Shown here piece after piece: positions 24,310 through 31,287 of a stretch of 64,000 nt of DNA (the first letter of the stretch is position 1; each line of letters begins with the position of its first letter). This DNA is from Nocardia sp. NBC_00565 (lineage in GTDB: Bacteria > Actinomycetota > Actinomycetes > Mycobacteriales > Mycobacteriaceae). The notes under the pieces are model-generated. The model ran no database searches, was not told the DNA's origin, and worked only from the letters and a program-made list of their open reading frames with translations. The position numbers were made by a program, and so were the translations under genes. The DNA lies in assembly GCF_036345915.1 (NCBI RefSeq), contig NZ_CP107785.1:1736001-1800000 (forward strand), given 5' to 3'.

Positions 24310-25814
24310 AGATCTGGCCAGCCGTATCGGTCGGTGGCCGCGGCGTGGCCCGCGCGCTGCTGCGCCGCGAGGAAATGCGTGATATTCGCGGTGGATTCGT
24401 ACAGCTCGCGGTAACGCCGGTAATACGCAGCGTAGAGCGCGCCGCGTTCTGGATCCGGCTCCACCACGCCGATGACCGGATTCCAGCCCGCGGTGTCGAC
24501 GCCGACGGCCGTCGCCGCCAGGAGTGCGTCGCCGAGGCAGGCGCCGACGGTGTCGGCCGGGAGTTGCTGGGGCAGGCCGGTCACATCGGAGACGATCTGG
24601 GTCCAGAGTCCGCCCTTGGTGCCGCCGCCGACCGCGACGAGTCGCCGCGCCTGCCCGCCCGCCGCGGTCATCGCCTCGAGATTGTGCCGCACACCGTAGG
24701 CGATGCCCTCCAGCACCGCCCGGTACAGCTCCGCGCGTCCGTGTCCGAGGGTGAGGCCCGCGACGATGCCCCTGGCATCCGGATCGAACAATGGTGTGCG
24801 CTCGCCCGCGAAGTAGGGCAGGGCGAGCAGACCTCGACTGCCCGCGGGGACCTCGGCGGCCTCGGTGACGAGGTCGGTGAAGTCGCCGCCGACGAGCTTT
24901 CGCAGCCAGTCCGTGACGGCCCCGGAGGTCGCCATCCCGGCCGCCGAGGTGTAGGTGCCGGGCCAGGTTCCGCAGGTCAGCCACAGACCGGGGTGCGGGC
25001 GGGGTTCGGTGAGCACCTGTACGAGGAACATGGTGGTGCCGTACATGATCATCGCATCGCCCGGCGCGCGGACGCCGACGCTGGCGGCCTCGGCCCACGC
25101 GTCGATGGTTCCGGTGGTGACCGGCAGTCCGGCGGGTAGTCCGGTCGCCGACGCGGCGGCAGCGCTCACCCGGCCGACAACCTCGGTGGGCCAGGCCAAT
25201 TCGGGTAACTTCAGGCCCGGTGCCACCGCAGCGGCCCAGTCCAACGCCCAATCACGTTGGCGCATATCGTATATCGGCACGCATTGACTGGCCGATTGAT
25301 GATCCAGTACATAGCGGCCGGTAAGCCGGTGCACCAGAAACGAACTCGCCATCAGCAGCATGGCGGTCCGGGCAGCGACCTGCGGCTCGTTGCGGGCCAG
25401 CCAGCGGAGTTTGGGCCCGACCGCCTGGGTGGTCAAGGGGGAGCCGCCGCGCGTCAGGACCGCTTCGGCGCCGAATTCCCGGTTCAGTTCGGCGATTTCG
25501 GCGGTGGCCCTGGTGTCGACGCCGTAGAGGATGGCCGGGCGCAATGGTTTGCCGGCGCCGTCGGCGGGCAGCAGGCACGGGCCGATGCCGGAGACCGCGA
25601 GTGCGTCGAGCGTGGCGCCGTCGGCCGCGTCGAGGAGTTCGCGGATGATGGCCTCGAACTCCGCCCACCACACGCGTTCGGCATCGTGTTCGACCCAGCC
25701 CGGTTGCGGCGTCGAAACACCATGCTTCCGTACGGATCTGGCGACAACGGTACCGTCGGGACGGACCAGTACACCCTTGGAGCTCGAGGTACCGATATCA
25801 ACTCCGACGAACAT
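24306..25814 (-). CDS. FGGY-family pentulose kinase (ribulokinase/xylulokinase-like)
   Basis: The 502-aa carbohydrate kinase has a complete set of FGGY motifs: GVDIGTSSSKGVLV at the N-terminus, the substrate region with ILYGVDTRA, a GTIDAWAEA segment, MYGTTMFLV and the adenosine-binding VAVGGGTKGGLWTQI. An AGGAG lies before ATG 25814. It follows the isomerase gene by 36 bases and overlaps the GH172 gene by 4. Together with a fucose/arabinose-type isomerase the natural substrate would be D-ribulose (giving D-ribulose 5-phosphate) or L-fuculose. It is clearly distinct from the XylB 2 kb away, with long insertions differing. Confidence 0.85.
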   Translation of the reverse strand: MFVGVDIGTSSSKGVLVRPDGTVVARSVRKHGVSTPQPGWVEHDAERVWWAEFEAIIRELLDAADGATLDALAVSGIGPCLLPADGAGKPLRPAILYGVDTRATAEIAELNREFGAEAVLTRGGSPLTTQAVGPKLRWLARNEPQVAARTAMLLMASSFLVHRLTGRYVLDHQSASQCVPIYDMRQRDWALDWAAAVAPGLKLPELAWPTEVVGRVSAAAASATGLPAGLPVTTGTIDAWAEAASVGVRAPGDAMIMYGTTMFLVQVLTEPRPHPGLWLTCGTWPGTYTSAAGMATSGAVTDWLRKLVGGDFTDLVTEAAEVPAGSRGLLALPYFAGERTPLFDPDARGIVAGLTLGHGRAELYRAVLEGIAYGVRHNLEAMTAAGGQARRLVAVGGGTKGGLWTQIVSDVTGLPQQLPADTVGACLGDALLAATAVGVDTAGWNPVIGVVEPDPERGALYAAYYRRYRELYESTANITHFLAAQQRAGHAAATDRYGWPDL

Positions 25815-25850
25815 GCGCGGCGCTCCTGTCGGTCGAGTTCGGTCGGCTGG

Positions 25851-27263
25851 TCATCGGGTGAATTCGTCGAGGGTGATATCGAGGAGCTCGCACGCGGCTC
25901 GGAGCGGGGCGCGGTGGTCGCCGGGGACGGCGTGAATGTGGTTGGCGCCGAAGCGGGACAGGAAATCTCCGCCATGTGCGTCCAACCGGGCGAAGGCATG
26001 CGGCCATTCCCAGGTGGACTGCTTCATCAGCGATTCGTTGGTGGCCTGATCGTAGGTCTCGAAATCGCCCAGCATCATTTGCATTCGGTAGTCACCGTCG
26101 TTGCGGGTGAGGCGGGCCAGGGTCATTCGGCCGGGCGCGGCCAAGTGGTGCACGGACGCGCCGCCCGCCGGGAAGAAGAACACCTCGGGATAGAGGTGCA
26201 CCTTGGCGAGGTTCTCGGCCGGATCGTCGCTGCGTGCGGCGAACCAGGTGGCGTGCTGGCCGGAATTGCACAGATCCCAGATGTCGCGGTCGGCGTGATA
26301 ATGCCGGACATCGGCGAAAAGCACTGGAGTGTCGGCGATCTGCTTGAGCAGCTGCATGGTGAGCGCGCCGTCCATATCCGCCTCGGTCGCGCACACATGG
26401 GTTGGCTTGGGGCCGTTCCAGTCGTAGGGATCGTTGAGGAAGGCCTCGGTGATGTCCATGGTGGCGAAGTACTGGGTGAGTTCGGGCTGGCCCTTGATGC
26501 CGCAGAAGTCCAGGCGCCATTCGGCGATCAACTCACGCACGGCCAAATACGAGCGGATCTGACGTTCCAGCAGTTCCGGAGTGAGCTTGACGCCGTCGTA
26601 GTGCACGCCCGCGGTGTTGTGCTCCAACCACTCGCGCGCGCCTTTCGCCTCACCGGCGTCGGCCAGCTCGGCGCGTCGCACGATCTCCCACTGGTCGATC
26701 TCCTCGACATCGACCCCGAACAGACGCTGCCACTGGTCGGTATTGGCGACGGCGGTATTCATCCCCATCGGCCGACCGCCGAAGCGGCCGAATGTGCTGC
26801 CACGCAAGCTGGATACGGCCGCCGCCGCGCGCGCCCGGTCGCCGATCGCCTCGATCAGGTCGGTGTCGGCCGCATCGCCCCACAACCGTGTGTGCGCCCG
26901 GCCGATCTGATCCAGCGCCCCGCCCGCGGCCAGCATGCCGACCATGCCCGGCTGCACCGGATCGATATTGGACAGCAGCAGCAGCGGCCCCGGCGTCGCG
27001 CCCGCGGCCAACATGGTGAAATGCGGGAACGCCCAGACTGCGTAGTGCAGCACCGTGAGATCCACGCCGGCGGCGGCCACTTGCCGTGCCACTGAACCCG
27101 CCAGCGCGTTCGTGCTGATCGGCGCCGCGCCGCGGACCACCTCGTGCCCGGCCGCCCGCAACCCGGCGACCAGCCGGTCCTCGGCCGACTCGATGAACTC
27201 CGCGATCCCGGCGTGCACATAGTCACGTCCATCGGAAACGCTCATAACCCCGATCCGCGCCAT
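25851..27263 (-). CDS. L-fucose/L-arabinose isomerase-family enzyme
   Basis: A 470-aa protein from ATG 27263 (GGGAGG before it); a start at 27302 is also open. N-terminal domain: MARIGVMSVSDGRDYVH, a sugar-isomerase fold start. Middle: SSLRGSTFGRFGGRPMGM and the cap region. The C-terminal half contains CGIKGQPELTQYFATMD and CATEADMDGALTMQLLK (acidic metal ligands) and HYHADRDIWDLCNSGQH. These follow the fucose-isomerase order, in which Glu, Asp and His bind Mn2+. Fucose isomerases also interconvert D-arabinose and D-ribulose. As first gene of the isomerase-kinase-GH172 operon it would supply ketopentose to the kinase. Confidence 0.82.
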   Translation of the reverse strand: MARIGVMSVSDGRDYVHAGIAEFIESAEDRLVAGLRAAGHEVVRGAAPISTNALAGSVARQVAAAGVDLTVLHYAVWAFPHFTMLAAGATPGPLLLLSNIDPVQPGMVGMLAAGGALDQIGRAHTRLWGDAADTDLIEAIGDRARAAAAVSSLRGSTFGRFGGRPMGMNTAVANTDQWQRLFGVDVEEIDQWEIVRRAELADAGEAKGAREWLEHNTAGVHYDGVKLTPELLERQIRSYLAVRELIAEWRLDFCGIKGQPELTQYFATMDITEAFLNDPYDWNGPKPTHVCATEADMDGALTMQLLKQIADTPVLFADVRHYHADRDIWDLCNSGQHATWFAARSDDPAENLAKVHLYPEVFFFPAGGASVHHLAAPGRMTLARLTRNDGDYRMQMMLGDFETYDQATNESLMKQSTWEWPHAFARLDAHGGDFLSRFGANHIHAVPGDHRAPLRAACELLDITLDEFTR

Positions 27264-27351
27264 CCCGACCGCCTCCCGCAGGCCCCCTCCAGGATTATCC
27301 ATCCGGAGGGGGCGACCGGTGGTCGGCTTCGGGTGTCACGGTGCGAGGTCG

Positions 27352-28197
27352 TTACCCACCGGTGACCGTTCGACTGTCGACGAGTTCGGCGGTGATCGCG
27401 TCGAGCCGCCGGGCCCGGGACGGATTGAAGTCCGTGCCCGTCAGGGCGAGTCGTTTGCGGCCGCGGAACGCGGCGATCGGTTCGGTCGGCGGATGGTCCA
27501 TGAGTTCGGCGATGGGGACGATGGCCTTGCGGACCGGTTGTCCGATGAGCAGCAGCATCGCCTTGGTGAGCATGCGGTGCACCGTCGGCAGCGGGTCGGC
27601 CATGGCGGTGCGCACCGTCAGCGGGTTGTAGAGCACGTATCGCGTGCGTGCCCCCGGGTGGCGCTGCGGAAAGGCGATGCCGAGCAGGTCGATGCAGCGC
27701 GAGGACTGCATGGCCGCGCGCATGCCACGGTGTCCGTCGCGCAACTGGAGGTCATCCCATTCGATCGTCCCCGGAAGCCCGCCGGGCCCCGCGATATTCA
27801 TGATGACCGGGGCGGCGGCGCGTTCGAGCGCGTCGAAGAGTCCGTGCCCGATGACATATCGGCTGAGGTAGGCGAGTGCGAAGGTGTATTCGAGGCCGTC
27901 GGCGGTCTCCACGCGTTCGGACTGGAAGTGTTGTGCGCCGAAGACGAGGCCGTCGACGGTGTCGGTCACCGCCTCGACTTCCGCGATGACCTTGCGCATT
28001 CCGGCGAGCGTGCTGAGATCGGCCTGCACGAAGCTCGCTCGATCGCCCGCGCCGAGTTCGGCTGCCTCGTTCAGGAATCGGGCGCCTTTCGCCGCGCCGC
28101 TGGCCACCGCGAGTACGCGGTCGCCGCGGGCGAGGAAGTGCAGGCCCAGGCCCTTGCCCATGCCGTCGGTACCGCCGGTTATCACGTAGGTGCGCAT
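27352..28197 (-). CDS. Short-chain dehydrogenase/reductase
   Basis: A 281-aa NAD(P)-binding protein. ATG 28197 has GAGGAG upstream; the open frame extends further without sense. It has a TGGTDGMGKGL cofactor loop at residues 7-17 and an atypical active-site region (INIAGPGGLPGTIEW) in which the usual YxxxK is hard to place, as in light-dependent protochlorophyllide-reductase-like SDRs. It is divergent from a TetR gene with an operator-like dyad between them, so it is probably the TetR target. Its end is 88 bp upstream of the isomerase start, so read-through into the sugar operon is possible. Confidence 0.75.
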   Translation of the reverse strand: MRTYVITGGTDGMGKGLGLHFLARGDRVLAVASGAAKGARFLNEAAELGAGDRASFVQADLSTLAGMRKVIAEVEAVTDTVDGLVFGAQHFQSERVETADGLEYTFALAYLSRYVIGHGLFDALERAAAPVIMNIAGPGGLPGTIEWDDLQLRDGHRGMRAAMQSSRCIDLLGIAFPQRHPGARTRYVLYNPLTVRTAMADPLPTVHRMLTKAMLLLIGQPVRKAIVPIAELMDHPPTEPIAAFRGRKRLALTGTDFNPSRARRLDAITAELVDSRTVTGG

Positions 28198-28273
28198 CGA
28201 ATCGCTGCTCCTCGAGTCGTTGTCGGTTGAGTCATCGGCCGGTGACATCGAGGCTAGGAACTCTTTGCCGAGC

Positions 28274-28293
28274 AAGTCAACACTTGATGACTT
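28274..28293. promoter_or_regulatory. Operator-like dyad between SDR and TetR genes
   Basis: AAGTCA-N8-TGACTT, perfect 6-bp arms, 12 bases before the TetR ATG at 28306 and 76 bases before the divergent SDR start. This is the standard position for a self-regulating TetR-type site. Confidence 0.55.
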
Positions 28294-28305
28294 ATGCTGA
28301 CTTTC

Positions 28306-28896
28306 ATGACCGAAACCGCAGCGCCGGGCCGTCGGCGCGACCGTGCCGCCACTCGATCTGCGTTGTTGGACGCCGCCCGAATCCGGTTCGCCACCACGGG
28401 GTTCGACCGAACCGGCGTCCGCGATATCGCGGGTGACGTGGGTGTCGATCCGGCGCTGGTGTTCCGCTACTTCAGTTCGAAGGAACGGCTCTTCGCCGAG
28501 GCGATGCATCTCGAGATCCCGAAAGGTGTTGCCGCCGACCGGCATCGACCGGTGGTGTCCATCGTGGACGCCCTACTGCGTGATGTCGTTTTCGGGGACT
28601 GGCCCGAATTCGGCGGTGAGCACCCGCTGCTGGCGATATTGCGGTCCAGCGGCCATGCCGCCGTACGCGAGCAGTTCCGCGCCGAACTGTGCGACGGCTA
28701 TCTGCGTGAGATGACCGAGCGGCTCGACGGTGACGATGCGGCGCTGCGTGCCGAAGTGATCGGTGCGCTGCTGCTGGGGTTGGGGGTGATGCGCTCGGTG
28801 GCGGGCGCGCCCGCGCTCTCCGAGGCGTCCTTCGAACAGACCCGGGCGTTGGTGGCGAGTATGGTGCGGGCGGTCAGCGGGGTACGGCCGCGGTAG
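28306..28896 (+). CDS. TetR-family regulator
   Basis: A 196-aa DNA-binding repressor. ATG 28306 is chosen because an earlier ATG at 28294 abuts the dyad. HTH at residues 15-60: RSALLDAARIRFATTGFDRT, VRDIAGDVGVDPALVFRYFSSKERLF (canonical -YF-SKE-LF). The C-terminal ligand domain contains GHAAVREQFRAE and LLGLGVMRSVAGAP. It probably controls the divergent SDR. Its 3' end overlaps the convergent beta-propeller gene by 23 bases. Confidence 0.88.
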   Translation: MTETAAPGRRRDRAATRSALLDAARIRFATTGFDRTGVRDIAGDVGVDPALVFRYFSSKERLFAEAMHLEIPKGVAADRHRPVVSIVDALLRDVVFGDWPEFGGEHPLLAILRSSGHAAVREQFRAELCDGYLREMTERLDGDDAALRAEVIGALLLGLGVMRSVAGAPALSEASFEQTRALVASMVRAVSGVRPR

Positions 28897-29755
28897 TCGT
28901 GCGCGGAGTCGGGAAGGTCAGTGCGGCGAGGTGGACACCGCCCTGGGCCCAGCCCGCGCTGGTGATCCACCAGTGGTCGTCATCCTGGACGAGCTCGGCG
29001 GCGTGCGCGGCGATATGGCCCACCTTGTCGCCGATGCGGAACTGGAAGGGGTTGTCACTGCGGAAGACATCGGTGCCGACGTAATGCGGGCGCGGACCGA
29101 TGAACAGGTACCACCAGCCGCCGTGGTGCACGACGAAGGGGGATTCGGTATTGCCTGCCTCGGTGCCGATGGTCGGGTCGGTGTAGGCGATATGCCGGTC
29201 GCCCCAGTGCACCAGATCGCCGCTGGTGCGGTAGGCGACCACATGGTGGCCGCCGTGCGGTGCGCTGGTGGCGCAGTAGTACATCACCCACTTCTCGCCG
29301 ATGCACAGCACCATCGGATCCCTCGCGTCGTAGCCGTCACGGAACAGCGGTCCGGTCCGGCTGCGGGTCCAGTGGTGCAGGTCGATCGAGGTGGCCAGAT
29401 TCATCGCGGCGCCGGCGCGATCGGCGCCGCCGCCCGCGTAGAACATGTAGTACAGGCCGTCCACACCGATGACGTGCGGCGCCCACAGATGTGTCTCGCC
29501 GTAGGCGTGGTCGACGGTGAGGGCGGGTGCGTGTTTGGTCCACGGTCCGCGCAGGCGATGTGCGGTCGCGTGCGCGAATTCGATCTCGTGGAACGGGTCC
29601 GCGGGTTCCGGATGGGTGATGCCGAACAGGTGCCAGCGGTCCGAGTCGTCGCGAACCAGGGTGTGGTCGTTGATGTACCACGGATGCTGTTCGCCCGCAC
29701 TCGGGTCGTACATCTTCGCGAACGCGCCTGCTCGCACCACTTCACGCGTTGCCAT
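28874..29755 (-). CDS. Five-bladed beta-propeller glycoside hydrolase-like protein (GH43/GH117/GH130 type)
   Basis: A 293-aa protein of repeated W/H-rich blades: DDSDRWHLFGITHPEP, ETHLWAPHVIGVDGLYYMFY, DARDPMVLCIGEKWVMYYC, NTESPFVVHHGGWWYLFIG and DDDHWWITSAGW. The pattern of Asp/Glu at blade starts (ARDPM, NTESP, ETHLWAP) is that of arabinan- and galactose/arabinose-processing propeller families. No signal peptide is obvious. The start is ATG 29755. It lies 1.6 kb from the isomerase/kinase/GH172 operon and may act on the same glycan. It could also be a phosphorylase (GH130-like). Confidence 0.65.
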   Translation of the reverse strand: MATREVVRAGAFAKMYDPSAGEQHPWYINDHTLVRDDSDRWHLFGITHPEPADPFHEIEFAHATAHRLRGPWTKHAPALTVDHAYGETHLWAPHVIGVDGLYYMFYAGGGADRAGAAMNLATSIDLHHWTRSRTGPLFRDGYDARDPMVLCIGEKWVMYYCATSAPHGGHHVVAYRTSGDLVHWGDRHIAYTDPTIGTEAGNTESPFVVHHGGWWYLFIGPRPHYVGTDVFRSDNPFQFRIGDKVGHIAAHAAELVQDDDHWWITSAGWAQGGVHLAALTFPTPRTTTAAVPR

Positions 29756-29813
29756 ACAGATCATGATGACGCCGAAGCTGGTCGGTGCGGTCAGGTCGGT
29801 GACTTTGCGGAGG

Positions 29814-30470
29814 TTACTGCTGCTGGGGTGGCTCCAGGGGAGTTGTCGGTTGTACCGGCGGTTCCGTGGGCTCAGGCGGCTGGTGTGGAGTCGTGGGCGG
29901 CGCGGGCGGTTGCTGCGTTGTCGTGGGCGGTACCGGTGATTGCTGCGCTGTTGTCGGCTGCACCGGTATCACCTGCGTCGCGGTCTGCTGCGCGGCACGC
30001 TGCTGCGTCGCACTCTGCCGCTCTGCCCGCTGCTGTCTGCGTCGGAGCGCGGCCTGTGTGAAGGTCGAACCGCTGAAGTGCGCGCCGTAGACGCCGAGTG
30101 CGACGATCCCGGCGGCGATCACCGCGACACCCGCGAACCAATCAATATGCCAGAACGCCGCGACGACACCGACCAGCGAGCTGAGCAGTGCCAGCGCCTT
30201 GGCGGTCTCGTCGGTGATACTGCGGCTCACGGCCTGGTCGCCGGACTGCAATTCGTCGAGCATGATCAGCACCGCGAGCAGCGGCAGCGAGATCGCGAAG
30301 GCGACCACGGAGATCTTCCCGGACACACTCAGCGGGTCCGCGGTGAGAAAACCCTGCAGAATGACGACGCCGATGGCGATCAAGCCGCCGTACATCAGGC
30401 TGTTCTGCTTGGCCCACTTCTTCAGCTCCGTGGGAGTGGCCAGCTTTTCGTAGTCTTCGTCCTCGTGCAC
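29814..30470 (-). CDS. Membrane protein with Pro/Thr/Gln-rich tail
   Basis: A 218-aa protein with GTG start. Four hydrophobic helices lie between residues 25 and 135 (SLMYGGLIAIGVVILQGFL, ISVVAFAISLPLLAVLIML, ALLSSLVGVVAAFWHIDWF, GVAVIAAGIVALGVYG), followed by a basic Gln/Arg/Ala stretch and a low-complexity PTTPQQPP tail of about 60 residues. The topology places both ends inside. I recognise no family. It is 45 bases downstream of the tyrosine phosphatase gene on the same strand and may be the third gene of that operon. Confidence 0.7.
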   Translation of the reverse strand: MHEDEDYEKLATPTELKKWAKQNSLMYGGLIAIGVVILQGFLTADPLSVSGKISVVAFAISLPLLAVLIMLDELQSGDQAVSRSITDETAKALALLSSLVGVVAAFWHIDWFAGVAVIAAGIVALGVYGAHFSGSTFTQAALRRRQQRAERQSATQQRAAQQTATQVIPVQPTTAQQSPVPPTTTQQPPAPPTTPHQPPEPTEPPVQPTTPLEPPQQQ

Positions 30471-30515
30471 GGTCGTGACCCTACGGGAAAATCCACAGGT
30501 GTCCCGGGTGAACGG

Positions 30516-31283
30516 TTACGCATCGACCAACGTCGTTCGCAACAGCGCCAGTTCGGCGTCGGTGAGGCCGTTGTCGAGCAACCAGCCAGCGGCACCGTCG
30601 TGGGTCCTGTGCAGTTCGTCGAGGAATCCGATGATGACGTCGGGGTCGACGGCCAGGATGCCGGTGCGCACGGGCGGGAGTCCGTGATACGAGGGGAGGG
30701 CGTCCAGGCGGGCGCGGATGCGTTCCAGGCGTTCGCCGGTGAGCGCGTAATCCGCGGCGATCGCCTCGGCCGGGACGCCGACCGCGTCCAGCACCATGGC
30801 GGCGACGATCCCGGTGCGGTCTTTGCCCGCGGCGCAATGGAAGACGACCGAGTGGCGCTCGGCGTCGGCGATCAGGCGGGCCGCCGCGACGATGGATTCG
30901 CCACTGCCGGAAAGCAGATCGCGATAGAGGCCGACCAGGTCGTAGTGTCTGCCATCGGGGACGAGTTCGGCGGGGGTCGCGGCGACCCCGGTCGCTTTGC
31001 GCACCGGGAGATTCACCATCCGTACCGCCGGGCTGCCGGTCAGTCGGCCGCAGCCCTCGCGCACCACCTCATCCGGATTACGAAGGTCGATCAGCGTGCG
31101 CAGGCCGACCGGGCCGATCAGGATGCCGAGGTCGTCCTCGGTGAGATGCTGGGGTGTGCTGGAGCGGTAGGCGATGCCGAATCGGGTTGTGCCGCCGCCG
31201 AGTACCGGGAGCCCGCCGAGGTCGCGAACATTGTCGATCTCGGCGAACTCCACCCATCGCCGCTGGGCGCTATCGGTGAACAT
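30516..31283 (-). CDS. Tyrosine-protein phosphatase, PtpB-like
   Basis: A 255-aa phosphatase of the DSP-like family that includes Mycobacterium tuberculosis PtpB. It has the N-terminal NVRDLGGLPVLGGG motif, a general-acid/IDLRN-x-DE segment, and the P-loop HCAAGKDRTG (Cys nucleophile, Arg). The invariant Lys and Asp after the Cys (GKDRTG) mark the PtpB/SacI-like group acting on phosphotyrosine or phosphoinositides. It begins 5 bases after the stop of the PPDK-like gene, so the two are co-transcribed. There is no signal peptide; PtpB-type enzymes can nevertheless be exported. Confidence 0.88.
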   Translation of the reverse strand: MFTDSAQRRWVEFAEIDNVRDLGGLPVLGGGTTRFGIAYRSSTPQHLTEDDLGILIGPVGLRTLIDLRNPDEVVREGCGRLTGSPAVRMVNLPVRKATGVAATPAELVPDGRHYDLVGLYRDLLSGSGESIVAAARLIADAERHSVVFHCAAGKDRTGIVAAMVLDAVGVPAEAIAADYALTGERLERIRARLDALPSYHGLPPVRTGILAVDPDVIIGFLDELHRTHDGAAGWLLDNGLTDAELALLRTTLVDA

Positions 31284-31287
31284 CGCG

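Noticed and set aside
24310..25251. N-terminal extension of the DUF2961 gene
   Set aside because: It would lie entirely within the kinase gene in another frame; the GTGA overlap start is the typical arrangement.
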